Assembly: GCA_000727475.1 (NCBI GenBank)
Contig: KL647310.1
Coordinates: forward strand, 1,756,849 to 1,820,848
Length of the DNA: 64,000 bases
Reading direction: 5' to 3'
Source of the DNA: Sarcocystis neurona
Lineage: Eukaryota > Apicomplexa > Conoidasida > Eucoccidiorida > Sarcocystidae
Under the pieces are notes generated by a model. That model searched no databases. It was given only the letters and a program-made list of their open reading frames with translations, and was not told the origin of the DNA. Below are positions 24,883 to 36,700 of the stretch, piece after piece (positions within the stretch are counted from its first letter, which is position 1; every line of letters starts with the position of its first letter). The position numbers and the translations under genes are program-made.

Positions 24883-27800
24883 GTGTCTACTTGTGTGTTC
24901 ACACAGCTTACACAGTAGTCTACGCCGGTATCTACGAACAGTTCACATCCTTCTATATATATGTAGACATACACTGGCTTATACATAGTGTTTTGGTAGA
25001 CACATATATAAGAGAGACGTAAGAGCGATGAGTAGGACTTAGAGACTCGTCAACACTACTAAAACCGTAGTACACCTTTTCGTAATATATTCTACAGAAT
25101 AGACACATAGTATGCATATAGCATTACATGAATGTGGTAATAGTATGCAAATCCACATATATATATATGTAGTATAGTATGCAAATTCATATATATATAT
25201 GTGATTTAGTGTGCAAATCCATATATATACATATATATGTATGTGGTATAGTATGCAAATCCATGTATACGTACATATGTGTGGATTCGCATACTCGACA
25301 GTGGAGGGTCCAGGAACGTTTGTACACAGATGAACGTTTGCGCGGGGAGAGAATAACTGTGGCCGCTTGAGTCGCACGAAGATGCGTGGTGACGCTGCGG
25401 GTGTGCGCCTGTGTTTCTGCGCACGTGCGCCCGTTTGCGGGGGCGTGTCTGCAGATTGGTTCGCATGCGTGAGAGATGTGGAGGTGTGCGAATCTTGATT
25501 TCTAGCGCCACTCCATTTTCCGGCTTCTTGTGGATTCCGCAGTGCTGTCCGCAACGCCGCTGTGTGTGTGGGTGTGTGTGTACGTACGTGCTGCAAGGGG
25601 GATAGCACTTGCTGCGGAACTGCTGTTGCATCTGCAGGCCAGAGCTGGAACAAGGTCGTGAAGCACGTCAGCAACTGGTCCCTGTCCTTCCCAGAAGTGA
25701 GGGTTTATGCGTCTTCTTCGGCGCGTCTGTGCACACACGGTGGATAGGCAACTGCGGGAGAGAATGGGCGTGTATATATGTATCTGGACGAGGTGTGCAG
25801 CAGGCACATTACGGCGAGAGAGATGGGCGGTGGAAAGTGCAAGCGGATTCATATACGCATGCACATGTATATTGTTGACAGCACCTCTATGTAATGTGTG
25901 TGTGCGTGTGTGTGTTTCAGGATATATATATATATATATATAGGTGTATGGGGAGGTAACACATGGAGTTTTGTTCGGACAATTGTATATGTGTGTGCGC
26001 ACAGCGCGAGTGATGTGTACACATACCAAGGGATACATCCACTAATGTCTGTTGAGAAGGTAAACCGTATGCCTGTGATACACGCGCATAGGACGCATCG
26101 CACCAACGCGTACTTCTATGTACGCATGTGTGTATATAGGGGAAGTGCTCTGTGTGTGATAGACGTGCAGGTGGTTGTGCACGGGGGGGGGGGTGCCGAT
26201 GCTGCTCTCTGTCCGCTCACACACACACACACATGAATACACACGTACTTCCACGTAATAAGATCTATAGTACATATGAAGTGTGTACATACAGATGCAG
26301 ATGATGCACAAGCCGGGACCAGCAGCTGTTCGCGGGTAGTTTGAGGAACAACAAAGGGCCGCCGCTTCCTCGTCATCTGCTGAGTCTCGACCGCCCCCGG
26401 GGCGCGTGTGGCCCGTTCGTTCGTCGATACTGTCTCAAGTAGTAGACGAAGTGTTGTTGCCTTAGCGCCGCTTCATTTACTTCATTGCTGCAGCAGACAG
26501 ACGCGGGTCCCTGCGTGGGCGCCACACGTGTGCGTGTGGTCGCGCCGAAGCCGCTGCAGGGGGCGGGGCAAAGATTGTTGCAGCGGCTGGATGCGCCGGC
26601 CGTTCGCCGCGCGCGACGTCCTGCTAAGGCAGTGAATTACAGTGTCACCAGCAGATGCTGAGATGTCAGCAGCAAATGCGTATGCATCTACATATATACG
26701 TACATCCCTTTTTGTCAGCAGCAAATGCGTATGCATCTACACATATACGTACATCCCTATTTGAACTTGCCCGACGATACAAGTATATGACTCCACATAT
26801 ATATATACATAATGGCAAGGGACGTGTACACTGCGAAGCATATATCTGTACATATGTAGTTGAACTCAGGCAGCTCTACAAATGTATGTATGTATATGTG
26901 TGTAGTTTCGTATTGGTGAGGGATCTGCACACCGCGAAACATATATGTCTACCTGTATTAGAACTTGAATAGCTATACAGCTACATGTATGTATGTACTT
27001 TTTCATATGGTTAAGGGAGGTGTACACTGCGAAGCTCTGGGGAAGTATTTGGAGACGTTTAATCTTCGGAACGGCTGTTCCAGGAGGCACGGAGGTTCTC
27101 GCAGGAGTCACGTCCGGCCACCCCGAGGGGTATTCATGTCGCTTTATTGCTGCTTCTTTAACGTGGACTGCTGTGATATTTTCGTTCTTTCTAGATATGT
27201 GTGTCTACGCTACCGGCGTATTCAACAACACGAGTACATAATACACATCAATGTTTCATATGTATGTGCATATGTGTTAGGTACCTATGTGTATATACGT
27301 ATATGTGTATCTAAGCTCGTAGGCATGTATGTATTTGTGTATGGGGGACACATGTCAGTGTATATATATTTAGATATATAAATATATATGTATATGTATG
27401 TATACAACCACCTGTATATCTACATGTATATACATATCTATGCTTAAGCTCGTGTATGTGTATGATTGTGGGGGACGTACGCCAGCGTAGTAGGAGAAAC
27501 GTGTTAACAGATGTGTTGGAGGGGGGCAGGTGTACGGACGAATGCGTGTAGGAATGGAATTATGTATTTGTCCGTCCACAAGCTAGGGAAAGAAGAGGGT
27601 AGATTTTTGTTATATGCATGTAAGGGACTCGACGAGGTGGAAACGAGGAGGCCGGGGAAGACTTGTTGGCGCCTTTCTGATACACAGAGATATATGCGTA
27701 CGCGGGAAAGTGTTCATACATATCCACGCCAGGAGAGGTAGGACTATATATTTAAACCTATACACGTATAGGGATATATGTCCGTTACATCCGTGTCTAT

Positions 27801-30515
27801 GCTTATGTTTGTGGCCCTGCAGTGCACAGCACGAAGTTGTGTATCCCGGTATACTGTCATCAAAGATATACATACTTACATTAAGTAAGAACAGGTGGTA
27901 TATATATGTACACACGTCTCTTTCTCTATATGTATACATCTCAATACATATGCTTGTATTAAGAGTGTCGTGTAGTATTTTAAGTCGCCGATATAATCGT
28001 AGTACGTGTACGCGAGCTGGTTGTTTGGGTGGGCCAGTTTTTGGCGAGCGTGCACCCTGCGAGGTCACTGCCTCTGCTGCTGTTGCTGCTGCTGCAGAAA
28101 CTGCGCAAAGTCGTGGAAGTGATGTACCCCGGAGTAGTCGAAAATAGCAAGATACCGCCAGGTGAGAGCAGAGAAGTAACAGCAGCAGCACGAGCACCGG
28201 AGCAGCAGCAACAGCAGCGCAGCAGTAGCAGGAGGAAGACAAACGTGTGCAGAACTCCTCAGCAGATCCGAAGGACCCGCGCAGAGGCAGCGCGCTGCGC
28301 CAGCAAGAGAGCGCACGCATGTAGGCTGCCGGCTGCAGCAGCTGCAGCAGGAGCAGGGCAGGCGGAGCGGGATCACACCTGCTCCTGCACCTGGAGTAGC
28401 GCGCTTTGTGCTGCTCGTGGGTGGCACCGCTGTGTCTTTGTGTCGGTGAAGAAGCCGTGCACCTGGGGGGATGCATGCTGCGGAGCTTCGTGTCAGGGGC
28501 ATAGATATAATAAAGCTACCTCGCAGTGGGTTGCGCGGAGAGCAGACGCCACGTTGTCGTTATGTGGAGCGCATGCAAAGCTTGAAGGTCACTGTGCCGC
28601 CGTTGTTTGTTCGACGGTCGGCTGCGCCGCTGCTGCATGCAGCGCTGTACAGCGGTGCTCCTGAAGTGTTGGGAAGTGAGTCTGCTGGACGCGACCTCCT
28701 TTGCTATCCGGTGTCGTCAAGACGTGCTGCTGCTTCTGCGTGTGGGACGATGCTTGTTACTCTTGGCACTGTGCTGCTTCTGTTGCACTGCAGAGGGGGT
28801 GGGGTGCTGCTGCGGCTCGACTGCGCAGCACAGGGAAGGTTGCTGCTGTTGCTTCGTTTCTCACTTGCTCCTCTGCAGGGAACCGGTGTGGTGCTGCTGT
28901 CACTTGCTGCTGCTGCCACTTGCTGCTGCTGCTGCACACACGCATTACTGTCGCGGCGCTGCTGCGACGTGACGAGTTCTTCATCCGGTGCTACAAGCGC
29001 TCGAGTTCCAGCTGTTTTGCCCCAGGCACACGCCAGCGCGCACAGCTGCCGCGGCTGCGTGATCAGGAACGTTTGCTGCTGCACGACATCGTCGCCACAC
29101 GTAGTGTCGGTACAAGGAGTGCTGCTGCCTCCCCTGATGTAGGTGCTGCTGATGTTAGACGGTCTGACGCTGCTGCGCGTGCCCCAGAGCAGGGCCTTCC
29201 AGTACCTGTCTGGGTAGTTTTGCTGCTGCATTTGGTTGCTGCCGCGGGGACAGAATGTCGATCTGCTGCTGCTTTTGGCCTGCCGCAGCTGTTGCTGTAC
29301 CGTTCATGCGTTTTCTGCTGCGGTAGTGCTTGCTGCTCCCCGCACATGTATTTCCATATATATCTGTATATATCGAGTAAAAAGTCGAGCACAGACGGCT
29401 TGCTCGTGGTGCAGCTGAAAGGATTAGGAAAGCTGGCCCGTAGCAGGCCAAAACGTTGATAAGAGGGACGTAGATTTAACATGGTGCGAGGTGGTTGCTG
29501 CAATATTTTCACCTATGTGTGAGTGTTGCCTCGACGCTCGCTTACTGCTGCATATCTTTGTTTTCCTGTGTACGACATACGTATTTGGATGGATAGAATT
29601 ATCTCATCCAGATAACTCGATACCTGAATCCGAATAATAAAGGATTTAAGATCCAACCTAAATTAAATAATCTTAAACTAGTTGGATATTGAAATACAGT
29701 ACGCAGATGTACGCGTGGACGTGCAAATATGTACAGGGGAGTAGTTGCGTATATGTAAATATATATGTATGTATGCACATATGTATACATATACATGTAT
29801 ACATGTACTGTAGATCTGTACGTGCGGGTGCGACATGCGCATGCAAAAGTATGCAATATATACATATATATATATATTTACGCGTGTCTCTTCAAGTGTA
29901 TATTTCTGTGTGTGCCGGCGTGTGATACGTGTGAAGTCGTAGGCTTCTGTTGTAATACGACGGTGCGCTGGATATTTCTTTGCATTTCTGTCTCCTGAGC
30001 AGTGATCCGAGACGCTCTAAATGGGAAGCTGGAACTTTCGAAGGAAGCTACGCCTTCGACGCAGCAGCGAACCGGAGAAGCTGATGCTCCTGCGGCTGCT
30101 GCGGGAACTGCGTCCGTCGAGACCAAGGAAGAGAGAGAAGCCGCTGCTGCGTCACAGGGCACCCAGACTGATGAAGCTGGTGGCACTGCCAACGAGAGCA
30201 ACAGCAGCAGCAGCAGCGGCAGCGGCAGGTGCAGGAAAACAGAGACGACAGAGTCTGTACCGTCGACCAGTGACACAGCGGTCCAGGGCAACAGCACCAA
30301 GAGCATCAGCAGGGAGGAAGAAAGAACGAACAGCAGCAGCCACCGAAGCAACGACGCTGCTGCTGAGGATATTCAATCGCAGCCCAATTCTCCAAGACAC
30401 AACAGCCCACTGGCAGTGAAGGTGCGTAGATACCACCGAAGACACACCACATATATATATATACGTAACATACATGTTTGTGAACATACACATATGCACG
30501 CAGACGGGCACACGA

Positions 30516-30550
<35 letters not shown>

Positions 30551-32064
30551 GTAAAGACATACCTACGTATACGGGGACACGCGTATATGTATGTACACAC
30601 AACCATATACCTCTACATATGTGTATATATTTGTACATGCACATCTACGAATCCTTCTCTGTCTAGGCTTTTTTTCTCTCGCTCTCTCTCACTCACTTTT
30701 TCTGTATCTTTCGCTATATAATATGTGTATACGTATGTTTCCATATATGAGGACGACTACATGCATGTATATAGTGTTGAATATATATACGTGTGTGTGT
30801 ATATCCACGTCATCGTAGAGGTACACGCAAGTCAGGCTCACAGAAAGAAATTCACGCGCTAGCCGTTATGAATGGTACGTTGTTTCTTTCCTCCTTCCGC
30901 TGCGAAGGCAGTTGGGGCTTTGCCGCGTTTCTTCGTCGTTGTCAATATGTGAATTTCATGACCTAAAGAGACGGAGCGCGTGCACACAAGTGTGTGCACT
31001 GGCATACCGGGGTAGAGAATAGCAGCGAACGGAAGAGTGGGATCTTGTGCACCTGGCCTGAACGGCTGCATGTGGTGGCTGCTGAAGGCAGCAGAAACCG
31101 CAGAGAAAACTCGTTGCCGACAGAAATACTGCTATGTATGCTCTTGGAGACTTCGTGTCCGGTAGTGCTGGCCCTGTCGGCCGAAAGGCCACTTTTTTTT
31201 TCCGAGGGAGGACGCTTCGACACAGTAACTCCACTGCAGCAGACCCTCCGTATATACATAAGTGCATTCACATATATACATATATACATATATGTATGTG
31301 TATTTATACGTATGAGAGAGGAAGGCGGTGCCGAGACGTTCTGCGTCGGGCTGGTCGCTGTATGGCAGAAAAACATGCGGCAAGCCTCCCGTCTATCCTT
31401 TCGCCTTGTCAATGAAGAGTTTGTCTATCTTGACATCTACACTCCCACGGTAGCAACTTGTTGCAGCGTCGTTCTTTCGTGTGGAGAACGGAGACGGGGA
31501 GGGGTTTCACGCTTTGCTTCCTGCGGGGCTGACTTTTCAGTAGTGACCTTGTAAACAGGGTGGCCACAGGAATTCGTATTAATGTGCTGGTGCGCCGTTG
31601 CATGTTAAGTTGACAAATGGCATTCATTTTCCCTGGTATTATGGCCGCTCAACCGAAAACGCTGTTCTGACACATTGGCTGCCCTCGCAGTGTACGTACA
31701 CGCTGCTTTGGTGCCGTGTTTTTCTGCGTGTTTTTGCGAGATTGCTTTTTTGCGCACCGTCGGACTCTATGTCGTGAAGTCTAGCTTAATCCTATCTCAG
31801 TCGGTTAAGTTCTGCTGCTTTTTTCTTCAGCAGGAGCAGCCGGAAGATGCAAACGCGTCGTCAGCCTTCGACAGCCCGAAGGCCCGCCGGCGTCACAGCA
31901 GCAGCAGCAGCAGTGCGAGTAACTGCAGCAGCCGGTCTGAGAAGCGCGAGAAACCTTCCGGGACACTTGAAGAGGGCGAGAAGGAAGCAACTGCCGCAGA
32001 CCAACAGCACGACGAAAAGGTTCCCCATCTGATAAAGAGACAGCGCATTGACAAAGACAACTGA
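13850..32064 (+). CDS. PRP6: Pre-mRNA-splicing factor PRP6 (U4/U6.U5 tri-snRNP), nine exons
   Basis: PRP6 is the HAT/TPR-repeat scaffold that bridges U5 and U4/U6 snRNPs in the nucleus. Exons: 13850-14238, 16499-16681, 17504-17688, 20487-22756, 23670-23934, 25638-25696, 28098-28161, 30003-30421, 31831-32064. All junctions are GT..AG and phase-compatible, giving 4,068 nt and 1,355 residues. The PRP1 N-terminal motif is seen twice: NYVAGVGRGATGFTTR (residues 51-66) and PPGYIPGRGRGATGF (about 136-150). DPFTGYAESLF, then a conserved helical stretch in exon 3 and EWEGIPAVGDYTL follow in family order. SGQTVIDPKGYLTDL opens the HAT array (exons 4-6), with repeated W-x-x-A-x-x-L/E units such as CPKSEDVWLEAARLE and PNSVRLWKEAVSLE. 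Oddities are a Gly-rich insert at about residues 659-717 and a Ser/Glu-rich tail of over 200 residues beyond the usual end. Human PRP6 is 941 residues. Identification is firm; exons 7-9 are supported mainly by splice phase. Confidence 0.93.
14239..16498 (+). other. PRP6 intron 1, GCATGC-dense
   Basis: This 2,260-base intron has a GTGAGT donor and a CACACAG acceptor. I count about 25 copies of GCATGC, many in the longer context TGCATGCGTT(T)CC followed by CTCT, which makes it look like a dispersed short repeat. A TA-rich microsatellite lies at 16353-16430. No internal exon is supported. Confidence 0.65.
17143..17174. repeat. (TA)n microsatellite
   Basis: A run of alternating T and A of about 30 bases lies inside PRP6 intron 2 (16682-17503). 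The same intron also holds a block at 17330-17420 with repeated CGTGCTGGCGTGCTGCCA-like units. Confidence 0.85.
17766..17890. repeat. 21-bp minisatellite GACAGACAGCAGGAGGAGCAG
   Basis: About six near-perfect copies of a 21-base unit lie shortly after the donor of PRP6 intron 3. Although 21 is a multiple of three, the region is downstream of a strong GTACGT donor and the family alignment resumes exactly at 20487, so it is intronic. Confidence 0.8.
18813..18875. repeat. TA repeat, left flank of gap 1
   Basis: The string CACATTAAG is followed by a (TA)n run, TGTGTAA, and a second (TA)n run, directly abutting the N gap. A nearly identical string is found on the other side of the gap at 19550-19614. 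Confidence 0.85.
18876..19522. other. Assembly gap (647 N) in PRP6 intron 3
   Basis: Unsequenced bases. The gap lies within intron 3 (17689-20486), so it does not remove PRP6 coding sequence. Both sides end in or near the same (TA)n-containing string. Confidence 0.99.
19550..19614. repeat. TA repeat, right flank of gap 1
   Basis: This is a near copy of 18813-18875: CACATTAAG, (TA)n, TGTGTAA, (TA)n, TATG. The upstream 20 or so bases are also similar in composition (GCGCACATTAAG on both sides). Confidence 0.85.
19942..19961. other. Perfect 20-bp palindrome CCAGGTGTACGTACACCTGG
   Basis: The sequence equals its own reverse complement over 20 bases. Its 12-base core GTGTACGTACAC occurs five more times in the window (31690, 32432, 37837, 38483, 62581). 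It lies in PRP6 intron 3. Confidence 0.9.
22800..22925. repeat. Purine-rich tract in PRP6 intron 4
   Basis: About 125 bases, mostly A and G, begin some 45 bases after the GTGAGA donor at 22757. The open frame reads through as a Lys/Glu/Arg-rich peptide, but the family alignment continues in exon 5 at 23670 (PHKAVDALTRCENDVHV), so this is intron. Confidence 0.6.
23945..24990. repeat. TA/TG/CATA microsatellite blocks in PRP6 intron 5
   Basis: Most of this kilobase is made of TATA, TATG, CATA and GTGTATA steps, with long (TA)n at 24845-24878. No gene is supported. Confidence 0.7.
25135..25290. repeat. Tandem repeat of about 35-40 bp containing TATGCAAATCCA, four copies
   Basis: Units share TAGTATGCAAATCCA followed by (TA)n and TATGTG, near 25141, 25173, 25207 and 25246. 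Three copies carry the octamer ATGCAAAT. It is intronic (PRP6 intron 5, 23935-25637). Confidence 0.7.
26665..26760. repeat. 49-bp direct repeat, two copies
   Basis: GTCAGCAGCAAATGCGTATG and the following 29 bases occur at 26665 and 26714 with only one or two differences. The repeat is in PRP6 intron 6 (25697-28097). Confidence 0.85.
26761..27034. repeat. 98-bp tandem repeat, three diverged copies
   Basis: Units begin TGAACT (26762, 26861, about 26960) and each ends with a GTGTACACTGCGAAGC-like block. It immediately follows the 49-bp direct repeat in the same intron. Confidence 0.7.
29585..29695. other. AT-rich islet with short inverted repeats in PRP6 intron 7
   Basis: About 110 bases differ sharply from the flanking triplet and microsatellite DNA: low in G and C, non-repetitive, and containing AATCC..GGATT and CCAAC..GTTGG inverted repeats. 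No open frame of note and no recognisable RNA family. Confidence 0.5.
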
Positions 32065-35000
32065 TAATTTTTTGTGGAACTCGATAAGCCACAGGGTGCC
32101 TCACATCCTGCACATTCGACTCGATCCCACGTGTGCATAGACTGCGGACGAATATATCAGTTCGTACGTGTGTATACGTGTATACACACATACGTAGATA
32201 CGTACACACATATAGAAATAGAGCCACGGTAACTATATTTTCCGGTATAACAATGTTCCACGGCATGCGGAGAAACTTGTGAAGACGAACTTTTTGATGT
32301 GCGTGCTCGAAAAGCTCGAAACGATCCATGATACTTGTGTGAAATCGGGCGAGCCATTTTGAGGAGAGGCGTATGTTGGGGGAGGGGTGCAGGAGGACTG
32401 CGGTGCTTCATGCGAAAGGCGGGTGGTCTGGGTGTACGTACACTTGAGAAACTGTCTGCCGAGCGAAGTGACATCGATTCATAGAGTGGACGCACCACCC
32501 GAGGGATCAACTTTGCGGAGGGCGTTTCTTTGTAAACTTTGGTGTAGCTACGCGGAAATAAACTCGTCAGTCTCCGCAAAAGGAGATGCGTCTGACTACT
32601 GGCCTCTCTCAAGTGTGAGGCGGCTTTTGAACTCTTGTGACAAAAAGAATGCGGCGAGCATTTCTGGGAAAGCAGGATTTCCTAGTTTTACTGTGCAAGA
32701 TGCCGAATTCTACGAAGATACCGCCGCACGAGCAGCATCTCCACGTAAGAAAACAGAGGATGAACTAGCTTGATTTGTCACCAAACCAGAACTGTCTGAA
32801 CGTTGACCAGTGAACTCACTACAGAAAACTAGGATTTCTAAGCGCTAAGCACGGAATCTTACGCGGGATATCTATTCTCTGGAAGAGAAACGATGGCAGC
32901 TGACGCGGTTGATCACTTCGAAAATACGAGGAAGCACCCACGCAACTGCAGGAACCAATGTAGCGATACGAAAGCGACTACTGACATTCACCACAAGAAT
33001 ATAAAGACAGACGATGCTGCCACCAAGGCACCGGTAATTAAAACGTGTGCGTCATGTCTGTCGGCCAACGTATCTACGTTATACAGTTATTACCACTACA
33101 TTGCCGTCGTCGTGCCAATTAGCGTTTCTATCCGCCTATCAGGAGGCACTGCACGGCCTCACTAGAGGTGTTGGCAGGCTAAATGTGCTCAATAAGTCAC
33201 AAGTGCGCTTCTCGAAAGATGAAGCAAGACTTGCTCTGAGACAGGGGAAAACGACGACTTCAATGGGCTAAGCGGCAGGTACAGCTGCACACACGTGCTG
33301 TGTACCGTAGTGTGACGACTGCCGTATCATCACTAGAGCCCTCCTACCACATTCCGCGTAGTGACGGTCCAATTTCTTTGCAAGCCTTGAAAGAGCCGCT
33401 ACAATATTCTGAAACGTTGCAACACGGTTTGGCGCAATACGGAAAGGGTCGCGGATGCCTAGCAACACGCCAGTTGCTCTACACAGCGTCTCTGACTGAC
33501 TGACATTTACAAGTTCTTCTCTATGCACATACCCATCTATACCTCCACGTGTGTCCTACGGGGTTCCTTGCAGATCTCTCTCAGTCATTGCTTTGTTTCA
33601 CATCTGACGCATGTGTGCATATATTAATGCAAAGTACATAGGTATATGGATGTGTGTTTGTGTACACATCCTGCTGGACTATATGCATATAAGAACTTGA
33701 GCTCAATTTCTTTGAGCTTCCCACAGATGTTCATACGGGTGCATCCCCTGCTCGTTTCTCCTGCGTGTTTGTACCTGAACGCATTAAAAGTTGCAACTGA
33801 TCCACATATGTGTATAAAAGTGCGTTCATTTCGTCAACAAAAAGCTTTTTGTGTGTAGTACGGTTATAGTCGCAATCACCCCAGATGAGGTCATGATAAT
33901 ACGAGGAGTCTGCAGAGCCACGCAGGCAAAAAAAGTGCACTAACAGCAGCAGCACCGGCTGCGGTGACGAAGCCGTTGTGCTGACCAGTGAAATTCGTCA
34001 CATGGGAATCCTTCCTTTCAAGAGCGAAGAGTGTAATTTTTTCATCGCATCCTGGTGGCTCTGACTTACTGATTTGTGCACTTTGTTTCTAGTTTTCGTC
34101 GCGACACTCGTAACGCGCATCCCTATATGAGATAACTCCACAAGGTAGTAATGCTCTCAGCGTCCTGTTCTTTGAGTCACCTGTGTTCTTCTAATCTCTC
34201 AATGACTTGATTGTACGTTCACGTTCATCTCTATTCTGACAGTGAGTACGATGTCATTTGCCACAGCCTGGATTTGCCATACAGTCTGCCTTGATCCCGT
34301 ATTTCAACTTTAACACTACGCGAGAATTTAGTCTTGCATTTTGAAGTCCAGTAGCCCAAGCGCTGTACCTACAGATATCTCACTTTACTTCTCTCTTAGG
34401 TACGAGTGGGCATATTACAAGATATACAATTCAAGCAAGACGCAGCGGTATTTACTTTTGTGGGCCGATATGTACACAGCTATGTACATGTAAGCATTTT
34501 TCTTGGGTAGAGTCCATTACTAGGTTGCATCTGTGGGGTAGCTGCGTACCAGGTGCACGAACTCTGCGGCTGTATCACGCCCGACAAACGCGACAGAGCG
34601 GCTCGTTGACACGGTACAACGTGGACACGGGTCGAGTGCACATGAGAATACTGTATAAATATTTTCCGGTTCGTGGCTACCCGTATACGTAGGCGTGTGC
34701 CTGGCGTATACCTGTGTTTGTGCTGGTGTCTATATTTTATTTATGTATATGTACGGACGCCGGAGTCGACGATCATGCGCACATGTGCGCTGACCGATGT
34801 TCATATGATTATTTGCAAAAATTAAAATACTTGCAGACATCTACGCTTGCACAGATGCTCCAGGTATGTGAGGGCATACGGACGGAGTGACACAACTTGC
34901 GCTGTCTGCGGGGAAGTTGGATGCTCCCCGTCAGTTTTACCGGTGGCGTATTCTCGAAAAAAGCACCAGAACACGCACACACTTATCCAGTACGCGTGAG

Positions 35001-36700
35001 TGCGCAGTTATTATTTTCCATTCCCAAGGAGTCTATCTGCAAATATGTGCATACGCATCTCTCCAGATATTAATTGTTGTCGCCCTTCAATAGACGTACG
35101 TATTTGCATGTGCTTTTTCGGAGGCGTCACAAGCAGAGATTCATGGTAGATGCAAAATTCTTCACTACCTGAAAACCCCCTAGGAAAATCCACACATCAT
35201 TTTCGCGCTAATCCCGGTGCAGCTCAGTACGCCTCTACAATTCCACTGTGAATGATATCATTCTGTAGAACGGAACACTCGCCTTGCTGAGCCACGAATG
35301 CCGATTAACATATATGAAAGCCAGGTCGTATATTATTGTGTTGGAGCGTATGCTACTGGCCCTATTTGTACAAAGACATATGCGCACATGTATCTAGTGC
35401 ACCCTTATATATATACATACATACACACATACATACATATCATACATGCATACATACATACATTCACACACACACACACACACACACACGCACTTAACAT
35501 ATACATTACTATTTCAGTAGTGCCATTATTATTAGAGGCTACGATTCATTACACATACATGCGCGTCATTCCGATTGAATATCTCGGTCTGCAGCTCCTC
35601 GCTTGCGTATGCGCTTCAAAAGTTCAGTCCCCACACACACACAGACAGAGTGAATCGTGGGATTTAATAGTTATATTGCAACTGTAAGACTAACGTTTAT
35701 GTACAGTGTAGATACAGGGGTGCATTAAATATTTAGACGCATAGTTCTTTTGTGGATGGAAAAGGAGGTACGCCTGCATTCACGTGAACTGGCACGCCAG
35801 CTCAATGTCATTGCAAGTATGTGCATGCATATATAGACATTGCCCTAAGAGTAATGCTTGTGTTTAGTACATATATATATATATGTAGCGGTGTACTAAT
35901 TTATACGCATATCCCTTTTGTGGATGAAAAGGTATACTCGAGGTATGCAGGCACTTGCGTGAACTGGCAAGCCAGCTCAATGTCACTGCATGTATGTATA
36001 GGTGTATATTTGGAGGGGTTGTGCACATACTTGCATGTATATGATTGTCCATGTACTACCTGCGTCAATTCGTTTGCACATTAATCGGCGACGAGCTCCA
36101 TGTCTGCGCCTCAGGTGGCCTAAGTGGACGGTCTACGACGCGCAGCGGCGGCGCTCAACACTTCTTTACAGTAGTCAACCTTTCTTATACGGAGTACGCA
36201 ACACAACGGTGAAACGGCAAATTCTTCTCCTTGACAGTGCGTAGCTATTACAACAGCATTACAGCGTGGGCTTTGTGAGCATCTGCAGCTGCCACGGCAC
36301 AAGCGTCCGTCTCCTGCATCTAACACAGCACCACGTGTATATCTATATGCATCTCTGTAAGTAGATAAATAGACACATTAGAAGAAGAGTTCTCTTGAAG
36401 GATAAACAAATAGACGAATAGCCAGATATATCGAATGCGTGTGCACTGTTACATCATTGGGTGGCCCACGTTTACGCACACGGCTGCGCGGCTGGATGGG
36501 TGAAACTACGTCCTTGAACGATGGTTGCTGGCTCTCCAACAATTCTTTCTTAGCAACGAGATGGGACACCCCATCAGATGAATGTAGCGGCAAGACGAGC
36601 GAGCAGCACTTTAGAAAGTTGTTGAACGCGCGCTGCTGGAGCTGCCGGCACCCTACTAGCGCATTTGGGTGTGCGTTCAAACTGACTGAGAAGTACGCGT
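32065..36700. other. Triplet-poor intergenic segment
   Basis: After the PRP6 stop codon, CAG/CTG runs vanish for about 4.6 kb and base composition becomes more even. Open frames are short (the longest is 128 codons at 32387-32773 on the plus strand) and lack family motifs or splice context. A (TACA)n/(CA)n microsatellite lies at 35405-35490. I see no gene here. Confidence 0.55.
35715..36000. repeat. 170-bp tandem duplication, two copies
   Basis: The block TTTTGTGGATG..AAAAGG, then GTGAACTGGCA.GCCAGCTCAA and TGTCA.TGCA, occurs twice, about 170 bases apart (about 35721 and 35891). The copies differ by scattered substitutions and small indels. Confidence 0.75.

Noticed and set aside
32387..32773. 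Plus-strand open frame of 128 codons after PRP6
   Set aside because: Composition is ordinary, but there is no recognisable domain, promoter-like tract or splice context; it lies in an otherwise gene-free segment.
32065..36700. Search for tRNA, 5S rRNA or spliceosomal snRNA genes
   Set aside because: No GGTTCGAATCC-type T-loop with matching arms and no U6-like conserved block was found by eye here or elsewhere in the window. A covariance-model scan would be needed to exclude them.
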